IMG/VR virus record: IMGVR_UViG_3300044699_000148
Span: 1 to 42,879 of that record
Direction: 5' to 3' (one strand)
Origin: a virus
Length of the DNA stretch: 42,879 nt
The translations under genes were made by a program, and so were the position numbers. Position 1 is the first letter of the stretch; every line of letters begins with the position of its first letter. Below, one piece after another: positions 1 through 7,097 of this stretch. The notes under the pieces were generated by a model. That model had not been told where the DNA came from, ran no database searches, and worked only from the letters and a program-made list of their open reading frames with translations.

Positions 1-2
1 GG

Positions 3-182
3 TATGGCCTGCTCGGGCGGGCCGGTGCGTCGTGGACGGCAAGGCTGGTCGGCGTCGCCGAGGGCTCTACCGTGGCCTACAAGCAGGACAACGAAGCCGT
101 GCCGACGGTGCTCTGCAATTGCCCGATCGAATCATTTCGGGACCTGGTTGCAAGAACAAGCCGCCTGCGCCGCGAACCGTGA
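3..182 (+). CDS. C-terminal end of an unknown phage protein (partial)
   Basis: Reading frame 3 is open from the window edge to a TGA at 180-182 and gives about 59 residues containing GRAGASWTARLVG and YKQDNEAVPTVLCNCPIESF. It lacks a start codon because the gene begins outside the window. Composition looks like a genuine protein, whereas the overlapping frame-1 reading is rich in Arg, Ser and Pro as expected of a shadow. It lies 23 nt upstream of the nucleotide kinase gene on the same strand, so it probably belongs to the same transcription unit. I do not recognise the family. Confidence 0.5.
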   Translation, partial: YGLLGRAGASWTARLVGVAEGSTVAYKQDNEAVPTVLCNCPIESFRDLVARTSRLRREP

Positions 183-205
183 AGTAGTCTCTCCTCACAC
201 CCCCA

Positions 206-827
206 ATGAAGATTCATCCTCATCAACGGCCCGGCGCGTTCCGGGACGGACAGTCTGGCGAAACGGCCTTCGCGAAGTTCGTCCAGGACATCGACATGAC
301 GGCCGAGGTCGTCAAGTTCGCTGGCCCACTGAAGGAGATGACCGCACCGGCGCGTTCGGTCTCCCCGAGCCACCACGACTCCCAGAGAGAGTCAAGGGCC
401 AAGGACCGGCTGCAGTGAAGCCTTGTTTCGGCTCCAACCCCGCGAAAGCTCTCTACATCGGCATGAGCGAATGCTGATGAAGCCCCCTAGGTTCGGCCAT
501 AGGACATTTTTCGGTCCGCATGCTCCGCGGACGAGATCGAGCCTTCTGGAGAAGATCCCGGCTCGAAGACGGAGAATTCCCCGCGGATTTCTACCTCGTG
601 TCAGACCTCCGGATTTCGCCCCTGGCCCAGGCCGTCGTCGACCGCTTCGGTGCCGAGAACATCATCCTCGTCGGCTTCGGCGCGAGGGCTACGACTTCAC
701 CGGGGATTCCCGCGGCTACATCAGCATTCGGACGTCCGCGCCTGGAGTTCGATCTCGGTCCAAATCTCTCCGAATGAGTGACGTCGTCAGTCGCCTGTTC
801 GTCGTGGCGCAGGGGAGGCGAGCATGA
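206..827 (+). CDS. Deoxynucleoside monophosphate kinase, frameshifted
   Basis: Phage dNMP kinases phosphorylate dNMPs to dNDPs for phage DNA synthesis. Stitching frames gives the expected order: a P-loop FILINGPARSGTDSLAK right after the ATG at 206 (213-260), then FVQDIDMTAEVVKFAGPLKEM, an AFGL motif, ALYIGMSE, and DFYLVSDLRISPLAQAVVDRFG followed by GYDFTGDSRGYIS near the end. At least five single-base indels break the frame in 620 bp. The first comes within three codons of the start. The usual GPPRSGKD loop reads GPARSGTD here, so the P-loop Lys is replaced by Thr. That may be a read error or a real change. The TGA at 825-827 overlaps the next ATG at 824 (ATGA). Confidence 0.6.
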
Positions 828-1241
828 AACTCTACGTCGCCGGCCCAATGTCCGGACTCCCTGGCTCAATCAACCAGCCTTCGATCAGGCACGACCGCCT
901 GCGTGAGATGGGCTATGTGGTCATCTCCCCTGCCGAGAAGGATCGGGAATGGGGGCAGGATCCCGACGCGGCCCGCACCGGCCGCAACAGTCTCCACATG
1001 CCCGACGTCATGCGTTGGGACTTGCAGCAAGTCCTGGCCTGCGACGGGATCGTTCTGCTGCCCGGCTGGGAGAACTCACCGGCTCCCGCCTGGAGCGAGT
1101 CGTCGCAGAGAGTTCCGGCCGGTTGGTCTTCGGCTGGTCCATGCAGAGTCGTCTGGTCGAACTCCCGCCCTGGGATCACGAGATCATCTACAAGCCGGGC
1201 CGAAGGGCCGCTACGCACCCACTGGTCGAGGGGACGTCTGA
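824..1241 (+). CDS. DUF4406-like (nucleoside deoxyribosyltransferase fold) protein, frameshifted
   Basis: The start MKLYVAGPMSGLPG and the run VMRWDLQQVLACDGIVLLPGW are hallmarks of the DUF4406 family, small phage and bacterial proteins related in fold to nucleoside 2-deoxyribosyltransferases. Their substrate is not established. The reading moves to another frame near 1080 (SGSRLERVVAESSGRLVFGW, the expected C-terminal helix region) and again near 1195. It ends at a TGA whose last base is the A of the next ATG (TGATG at 1239-1243). Its position beside a dNMP kinase fits nucleotide metabolism. Length is about 138 residues once corrected, normal for the family. Confidence 0.65.
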
Positions 1242-1661
1242 TGCTCGTCTACCTTGGATGCGACCTGGCACCTCGGACAACATGGCCCTCGCGGCCATCC
1301 ACCCGAGCGGCTCCATCGAAGTGGCCCTCTGCGGCACCACGAAACCTGCGGAGGCGCGAGATCGGGCCTCAAGCGCGCGACAGAAATTTCGCGGGCGTTC
1401 TCGAAGCTGCTGCTCCCGCAGTTCTGCCCCGCCGTCTGGCCATGGAGTGCAGTGCTCCCGACCCAACGATCCGAGGCGGACAACATCATCGACCTGTCGG
1501 CGTTCGTCGGCATCGCGCTGGCCACAATCAGGTGCGGATGGGCTCGACCCCGCTGGAAATCTTCCTCCCGACCCCGGACGAGTGGAGGGAACGTGCCGAA
1601 GCACGTCAAGCAGAACCGGATCGTGGCCCTGGCCGGACTGAGCCATGTCCAGCACGCCTGA
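1241..1661 (+). CDS. RuvC-like resolvase-family nuclease, frameshifted
   Basis: Combining the three frames gives a start MLVYLGCDL, then NMALAAIHPSGSIEVALCG, RAFSKLLLPQFCP, an AMEC(S) stretch, ADNIIDLSAFVGIALA, and TPDEW with NVPKHVKQNRIVALAGL. A first strand ending in Asp, a central strand ending in Glu, a (N)DLI..A..G helix and a W-x-G-x-VPK motif are typical of phage RuvC-like Holliday-junction resolvase homologues. Those proteins cut branched DNA. At least three indels break the frame, so catalytic residues cannot be verified. The end is uncertain: 1661 is the stop of the frame carrying NVPKHVKQNR, and it overlaps the next ATG at 1645. This is an inference from a motif pattern, not a clear match. 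Confidence 0.45.
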
Positions 1662-1883
1662 TAATGGCGCGCATCCCGTGCCGAAGGATCTAGGGAAGTT
1701 TCAGAAGACTTCGTCCGCCAAGGCGAGCGACGTCATCGAGCCATCGTGCTCGCGCAGTGGGCCAAGGCCCGCGCCGCCATGCGCGATACCGTCCGATCGG
1801 CCCTAGCCAAGCCGGCTCAGCAAGGTAGACTTCTGGACCGGCCGTTCGATTTCCGCGCGGCCTTCTCTACACATCAGAGGTAG
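1645..1883 (+). CDS. Small basic protein of unknown function, frameshifted
   Basis: ATG at 1645 gives MSSTPDNGAHPVPKDLGKF and a lysine-rich segment. After an indel near 1740 the frame resumes as AIVLAQWAKARAAMRDTVR and ends LLDRPFDFRAAFSTHQR before TAG at 1881-1883. The corrected product has about 79 residues: a polar N-terminus, then an Ala/Arg-rich helix. It lies 4 nt before the next start codon, so the two are probably co-translated. I do not recognise it. Confidence 0.45.
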
Positions 1884-1887
1884 TTCG

Positions 1888-2388
1888 ATGGCTCTCCTGC
1901 GTCAGTTTCTTTCCACGGTCGGCGACGGCACTGGCACCATCAATGGTGCGGTCGATGCCAGCTCGGTCAACGTCAATCTCAAGCTGCTCCCCGCCTCCGG
2001 GCGGGAGTATCGGGTCGACTCCCTGACGGTCTTCGTCGAGGACAACGCGGCCCTCGTCGGCGACGCCTTCGCGGCGCGACCATGACGAACGGCATGCGCA
2101 TCCAGGTCCTGACGGCAGCGACGTGGAGACCTTCGCGGTCGACTGCGGCCTCGCGATCAAGCGGCTCGCCGACTTCCTTCAGCTCGGTGCGCTCCAGTCT
2201 GGTGACGGCACCCAGCTCGCGGCCGGCTCCACGAAGTTCGCCGTCTACAAGCTGACGTTCGCGTCGCCTGTCGTCCTGAACGGCAGCACGCCGACCCGGC
2301 TCAACGTCCTGCTCCGCGACAACCTGACCACGGCCGTGACGCTGAAGTTCCTGGCCGAGGCATCGCTCGCGGCCAAGCGACGGCCTGA
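1888..2388 (+). CDS. Putative virion-associated protein, frameshifted
   Basis: ATG at 1888 starts MALLRQFLSTVGDGTGTING and continues with a beta-rich sequence (NVNLKLLPASGREYRVDSLTVFVEDN). After an indel near 2080 the frame resumes with METFAVDCGLAIKRLADFLQ and VYKLTFASPVVLNGSTPTRLN, then LRDNLT. The true stop is probably TGA at 2386-2388 after GIARGQATA. The pattern (RQF..GDGTG at the N-terminus, a C-terminal FA..P..L..G..L.V.L.D.L strand pair) resembles conserved phage proteins of about 170 residues found near head genes. A role as a capsid-associated or accessory protein is inferred from position only. Confidence 0.5.
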
Positions 2389-2392
2389 TCCG

Positions 2393-3258
2393 ATGTGGAC
2401 CCGGGCATTCCAGGTAGCCTGCGCCTGCTGCAAAGCTGACGGCGCAAACGTGCCCGAGGTCGAGGCTGTCATCCAGCTCCTCCTCCCCTGGTGCGCGCGG
2501 CCTACGAAGAGATCGTGACCGACGTGGTGGACCAGGGGGTGGACCTCCTGCTGGACAACGACTCCCTGACGGACGAGGCGCTGGCCCTGCTCCTGGCGGC
2601 CTATACGGCCCAGGCAACGCGCCGCGGGCTCCGGCCTCTGTCGGTTGCCGCGACCCGGACCGTCCAACAGGCGGCCCTGTCCCTCGCCCCAGGGGCCGGC
2701 GCAGGGGTTGCCGCCAGTGCGGCCCAGCAGCTCCTGCTACAACTGGAGGCCCTGATCGAGCGCGCAGTCCTGGAGTCGGTCCCCACGGCCTCCAGGATCG
2801 CCGGGGCCACGGCGTTCGCCGGGAAACGGCCCGGAGGCCGTCCTAGCCTCCCGGGCGGCGCTGGCCGAGGCCCTGGACGTGCAGGCTGCCCTCCTGCCCC
2901 TGCTCGACGCCTGGGCCTACCAGACCTTCAACGCCGGGGCCGTGCGCGCAGCCGCTGCCCGAGGCGAAAACTTCATCCAGCTCGTGGCACAGATTGACAA
3001 CAAGACCACGAACTTTTGCCGGCTGGTGAACGGCCGGGTCATCCCGATGGCCCGCGCGCTCGCGCAGCTTCAGCGGATCTCGGACGCCGTGGCGGCCGGG
3101 GACGTCAACGCCCTGATTGCTGCCGCCCCGTTCCACCCGAACCCGTCGCAGGCGACGCTGGAAGAGGTGAACGCGATCCTGGACGCGGGCGGGCTCGCCC
3201 GTTCCACCACCGCTGCCGCACGCGAAACGTGCCGGTTCGGCTGCCGGTCGCGAGCTAA
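2393..3258 (+). CDS. Phage head morphogenesis protein, SPP1 gp7/MuF type, frameshifted
   Basis: MuF-type minor head proteins bind the portal inside the capsid and assist head assembly and DNA ejection. The C-terminal half carries the diagnostic pattern: NKTTNFCRLVNGRVIPM, and after an indel a final RPFHHRCRT, the PPFHxxCR motif of this family. The N-terminal half is helical (AAYEEIVTDVVDQGVDLLLDN, LLLQLEALIERAVLESV). Indels near 2490, 2825 and 3200 split it over two frames. The corrected length of about 288 residues fits a single-domain MuF. The stop TAA (3256-3258) interlocks with the stop of the convergent gene (TAG at 3257-3255). The family normally follows portal directly; here portal is 21 kb away. 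Confidence 0.75.
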
Positions 3259-3477
3259 GGAACCTGCGGCGGATCTACCATGACCGAAGTTCTCGCATAC
3301 GAGAACGCGGTCTGGATCGACTTGATGGCTCGCACCGACCACGCGCCGTCACCCATCAGGTCCCTGGCCCCGATGGCCGCCTGGACGAGTAGGGCGCGAA
3401 GGTCCGCGATCTTCTGAGCCTGGGCGGGGAGACATCGCGGCCTCGAAGCCGGCGACAATTTCAGGGTTGCTGAGCAT
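3255..3477 (-). CDS. Small helical protein, possible Acb2/Tad1 hairpin family (anti-defence)
   Basis: ATG at 3475-3477 opens MLSNPEIVAGFEAA. After an indel near 3430 it continues AQAQKIADLRALLVQAAIGA, then GAWSVRAIKSIQTAFSYART and ends MVDPPQVP. The corrected product has about 73 residues and is predicted as two or three helices. The late motif, in which residues before a long helix end in (L/I)QT(A/G)F.(Y/A)A.(R/T)S(V/I)..P, recalls the Acb2/Tad1 hairpin proteins. Those proteins sequester cyclic nucleotide signals of CBASS or Thoeris defence and often sit next to tail-fibre genes. The similarity is recalled by eye and short. It could instead be an unrelated small helical protein. It begins 2 nt past the stop of the collagen-like fibre gene. 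Confidence 0.35.
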
Positions 3478-3478
3478 A

Positions 3479-4330
<852 letters not shown>

Positions 4331-4351
4331 ACGCGGACGCTCTACAGGAGA

Positions 4352-4909
4352 TCAGTCCTTGTAGACCAGGATGATCGAACCGGCGTAGAGGCTGTAGTCG
4401 CCGCCCGCGCCCGAGGTCATCGCCACGTTCGTCCCGTCGATCGCGACGAGGATCGAGTGCGCGATCGTGTCCGCCAGCATGCCGCCCTGCGAGAAGCAGA
4501 GGTGGTTCGTGCCGTTGGTGAGCTGGATCACGCAGCCGACGATCTTCGACGGGGTCGTGATGCCGTGCGCGGTGTTGACCGTGCTGGCGTTCGGGCCAGC
4601 GGCCACCGTGAGCACCTTGCGGAGCAGGACGTCGGTCAGGAACGTCGCGGCCAGGGTCTGCGGGCCGGCGACGATCGCCAGCTCGGCTTCCATCGCGGCC
4701 TGATGAGTCTCCAGGTCGTCGATATCACCCTCGGCGGCCGTGACGGCCGTCTCCAGGTCGGTGGCGCGGTCCAGGAGGCCGGTCGTGGCGGTCTCGACCT
4801 CGTCCTGGAGCGTCTCGACATCGGCGGTCAGGGCTGCGATGTCCGGGGGAAGCTCCGTGTCGATGTGATCGCGGACCTTGTAATCAGGGGAAAAGGGGCC
4901 AATGGCCAT
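4352..4909 (-). CDS. Coiled-coil fibre protein sharing a tip domain with the collagen fibre
   Basis: Intact 185-residue frame. Residues 1-25 hold an acidic, Pro-containing start (MAIGPFSPDYKVRDHIDTEL). Residues about 25-80 are a heptad-rich coiled coil (DVETLQDEVETATTGLLDRA). The rest is a beta-rich globular domain with NTAHGITTPSKIVGCVIQL and the final GGDYSLYAGSIILVYKD. The last segment matches the end of the collagen-like fibre (GDYSSYSGHVIIEF), so the two probably share a receptor-binding or trimerisation tip. The start follows a 72-nt gap with a likely promoter, and an AGGA lies 10 nt before the ATG. Confidence 0.65.
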   Translation of the reverse strand: MAIGPFSPDYKVRDHIDTELPPDIAALTADVETLQDEVETATTGLLDRATDLETAVTAAEGDIDDLETHQAAMEAELAIVAGPQTLAATFLTDVLLRKVLTVAAGPNASTVNTAHGITTPSKIVGCVIQLTNGTNHLCFSQGGMLADTIAHSILVAIDGTNVAMTSGAGGDYSLYAGSIILVYKD

Positions 4910-4962
4910 GTTGTGTTGTCCTAGCTAGTGGTTGAAGAAAAGTTTGCTTGCAAGGCGGATGA

Positions 4963-4992
4963 AGTATACCACGCCCGCCGATCAGACGTCCA
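4963..4992 (-). promoter_or_regulatory. Candidate promoter for the terminal fibre genes
   Basis: On the minus strand TGGACG (4992-4987) lies 18 nt before TATACT (4968-4963), which is itself preceded by TGG, an extended -10 element. The start codon at 4909 is about 46 nt downstream of the expected start point, so this transcript would have a short leader. The -35 part overlaps the last codons of the upstream fibre gene. It would drive the two fibre genes and the small helical gene to 3255. Confidence 0.4.
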
Positions 4993-5968
4993 GCACCTCA
5001 AGGTAGAACCTCGCAACGTCGCTGACACAGGCGGTTCCGCCCGCGGAGCCCCCGTTGGTCATCCACATGATGGGGCACATGAAGCTGCCGGACGGCGGAA
5101 GGTTGGTGTTGATCTGCCCCGACGTGGTGTTCCCGGAGCCGAGGTTGACGACGTAGTAGTCCAGCGTCGCGCCACCCGGCGCAAGGTAGAAGAAGGCGTC
5201 GTAGACCGTGGTGGTGTCGCGCGACGGGAAGTTCGACAAGAGGTCGGTCCCAGTCGAGCTGCCGCTCGCGTCGTTGGTGATGATCTGCAACGTGGTGCCC
5301 GCGGCAGTGCAACCGATGCCGAAGCAACTGGTGAACCCGGTGCTGATGGGATCCACGGTCGCAGCCGGGACCACGATGTTGGTGTGCATCCCGTGGAAGT
5401 ATTTCAGGTTCGTCGGGGTGGCGTTCACCGCGAAGCGGATCGACACGAACATCCCGTTGTCGCTCAGGGCGAACTGGTAGGTGCCGTGGGTCTCCGACAG
5501 GGAGTTGTCCGCCGTCGCGCTGGTCAAGCGGAAGATCCCCGGGATCTTCGTATGGATGTTCGTGGTGGCCCGCGACACCGTGCTGGAGTTGGCGTTGGAG
5601 GTGCTAGAGAACGTCCCACCCCCGCGCCAGATGGACGTCGTCGAGCCCGCGCCCGTGCTGATGACTTCGCACAGCCACTCGAAAATGTGCCGCCGCGCGA
5701 AAGCGGGCTGCACAAGATTCAGCGTCCCGGCCTCGTTGATCCACGCCGGCAGGACCATCCGCGCTGCGCAGCGAAGAGGACGTTCTTCCCGGTCGCGGGG
5801 GTGGACGGGTTGGCGATCTGCCCCATGAGCAGGCTGTCGCCGGGGGGTGAGCTGGTTGGTGGACTTGTCGTAGGCCAGCGCCGACTCCGCGCCGAGCACG
5901 ACACCCCCGTCGTTGTATTGGACTTGCTTGTCCGAGCCCGCCGCCTGTCGGATTGGGATGTAGGTCAT
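4982..5968 (-). CDS. Tail fibre-like protein
   Basis: The start MTYIPIRQAAGSDKQVQYND followed by GVVLGAESALAYDKSTNQL is the common N-terminal motif of phage fibre proteins (GSD.QVQ.NDGG...). The frame is nominally open for 328 residues, but residues about 42-70 are garbled. A parallel frame from 5719 to 5904 supplies LLMGQIANPSTPATGKNVLF, so two compensating indels near 5843 and 5755 hide the true sequence. The remainder is a Ser/Thr/Gly-rich beta domain (WRGGGTFSSTSNANSS, ATLDYYVVNLGSGNTTSGQI) ending ARFYLEVLDV. It is likely a fibre or baseplate appendage with a carbohydrate-binding type fold. The receptor is unknown. Confidence 0.6.
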   Translation of the reverse strand: MTYIPIRQAAGSDKQVQYNDGGVVLGAESALAYDKSTNQLTPRRQPAHGADRQPVHPRDREERPLRCAARMVLPAWINEAGTLNLVQPAFARRHIFEWLCEVISTGAGSTTSIWRGGGTFSSTSNANSSTVSRATTNIHTKIPGIFRLTSATADNSLSETHGTYQFALSDNGMFVSIRFAVNATPTNLKYFHGMHTNIVVPAATVDPISTGFTSCFGIGCTAAGTTLQIITNDASGSSTGTDLLSNFPSRDTTTVYDAFFYLAPGGATLDYYVVNLGSGNTTSGQINTNLPPSGSFMCPIMWMTNGGSAGGTACVSDVARFYLEVLDV

Positions 5969-5972
5969 AGGA

Positions 5973-7097
5973 TCACACGATATGCCAGTTGGAGCCGTCG
6001 CAGTAGAGGGAGGCGGACATCAGGGCCACACTCAGGTCGAACGTGGCGGCACCGTCGATCGTCTCCGAAGAGTCCCCGTCGAGGGTGATGGTGCCGGATG
6101 CTGTCCGCTTCACGATCATGATGCGGCCAGCGCCGTAGGTGGCTGCGGCCGGAAGGGTCAGCGTGTAGGTCGTGCCGCTCGCAATCACGACATCGGTGAA
6201 GTCCCCGATGGTCCCGACGCCGGAGAGACTCTCCTGGGTCAGGGCCGGGGGGCGGGAGCGGATCTCGGCCACGGCGGACCAGTTCGAGCCGTCGCTGACG
6301 AGCTTCACACCCTCCAGCGTCTGGCGCAGGACGTAGGTCAGAGAACCGTCGATGGTCTCCGAGGCGTCCGCGTCGATGGTGATGTTGCCGCTCGACGTCC
6401 GCTTGACGTAGAGTTGCCAGCCCGCGCCGACCGTGGCCGCAGCCGGGAGCGTGACGGTGTAGGTGGTGCCGGAGCAGAGGGCGAGGTTGGTGGCCGCAGC
6501 AATCGCCCCCGCAGCCGCGATGCTCTGGATGATGAGCGAGCTGCCGCTGCCCGAGCCACCGAAGGAGAACCAGTTGGAGCCGTCGCAGATCAGCACGGCC
6601 GACGCGAGGCTGGTCGACAGCAGCATGGTCGTTGCCCCGTCGATCGTCTCCGAGGCGTTCCCGTCGATCGTGATGGTGCCCGAGGAGTTCCTCTTGATGT
6701 AGAGCACCCGGCCGGAGTTCCCGGAGGCGGCCGGCAGGGTCACCGTGTAGGTGGTGCCACCGCAGACGATGACGTCGTCGTAGTCCTGGACCGTGGCGAG
6801 CGCGGAGATGGCCCTCTCGTAGAGCGGCTGCGCCCCGCGGACGATCTTCCACGCCGACCCGTTCGAGTAGTAGAGGGTCTTGCCGCGCACCGAGTGGTTG
6901 ACCCACGCAATGCAGTCCTGGTAGCTGGCCGCCGCATACTCCGTGGCGAGCGTCGTCTCGGTCAGCGTGGTCGACTCGTCGTCCTCTTGGATGCAGATGG
7001 CGAGCGGCCGGTTGAAGACGAGTTTGAAGTCGTCGTTGACGACGGAGTCCCAGGCTTGCTGGCCGTTGACGAGGGCGGTGCGGGTGGGGCGGCTCAT
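5973..7097 (-). CDS. Tail fibre protein with three internal repeats
   Basis: Intact frame of 374 residues whose ATG overlaps the TGA of the tail hub gene (ATGA). The N-terminal 100 residues (NGQQAWDSVVNDDFKLVFNR, TLYYSNGSAWKIVRGAQPLY) resemble the attachment domains of phage fibres. Residues about 103-176, 198-273 and 297-374 are three copies of a roughly 75-residue beta-rich unit. Each has a G.TYTVTLPAA strand, a (Y/I)VKR..SG.ITID turn, SETIDG and a closing CDGSNW. Such repeats usually build a stacked fibre shaft or tandem lectin-like knobs. Position directly after the hub fits a central or side fibre. Confidence 0.65.
   Translation of the reverse strand: MSRPTRTALVNGQQAWDSVVNDDFKLVFNRPLAICIQEDDESTTLTETTLATEYAAASYQDCIAWVNHSVRGKTLYYSNGSAWKIVRGAQPLYERAISALATVQDYDDVIVCGGTTYTVTLPAASGNSGRVLYIKRNSSGTITIDGNASETIDGATTMLLSTSLASAVLICDGSNWFSFGGSGSGSSLIIQSIAAAGAIAAATNLALCSGTTYTVTLPAAATVGAGWQLYVKRTSSGNITIDADASETIDGSLTYVLRQTLEGVKLVSDGSNWSAVAEIRSRPPALTQESLSGVGTIGDFTDVVIASGTTYTLTLPAAATYGAGRIMIVKRTASGTITLDGDSSETIDGAATFDLSVALMSASLYCDGSNWHIV
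5976..6791 (-). repeat. Three degenerate 225-nt coding repeats in the fibre gene
   Basis: The three protein repeats described for the fibre gene are visible as diverged DNA copies. Markers are the SETIDG codons near 6649, 6349 and 6061, and the DGSNW codons near 6580, 6284 and 5987. Copies are diverged enough that recombination between them should be rare. They look like old tandem duplications rather than a recent assembly artefact. Confidence 0.6.

Noticed and set aside
3280-3417. Plus-strand ORF of 45 codons beginning MTEVLAYENAVW after the MuF gene
   Set aside because: It runs antisense through the small minus-strand helical gene, whose corrected sequence is more protein-like and whose stop interlocks with the MuF stop.
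4928-6088. 386-codon plus-strand ORF opposite the fibre genes
   Set aside because: Arg/Gly/Asp/Val-rich with no recognisable motif. The minus strand has clear fibre proteins with coherent starts and stop-start overlaps.
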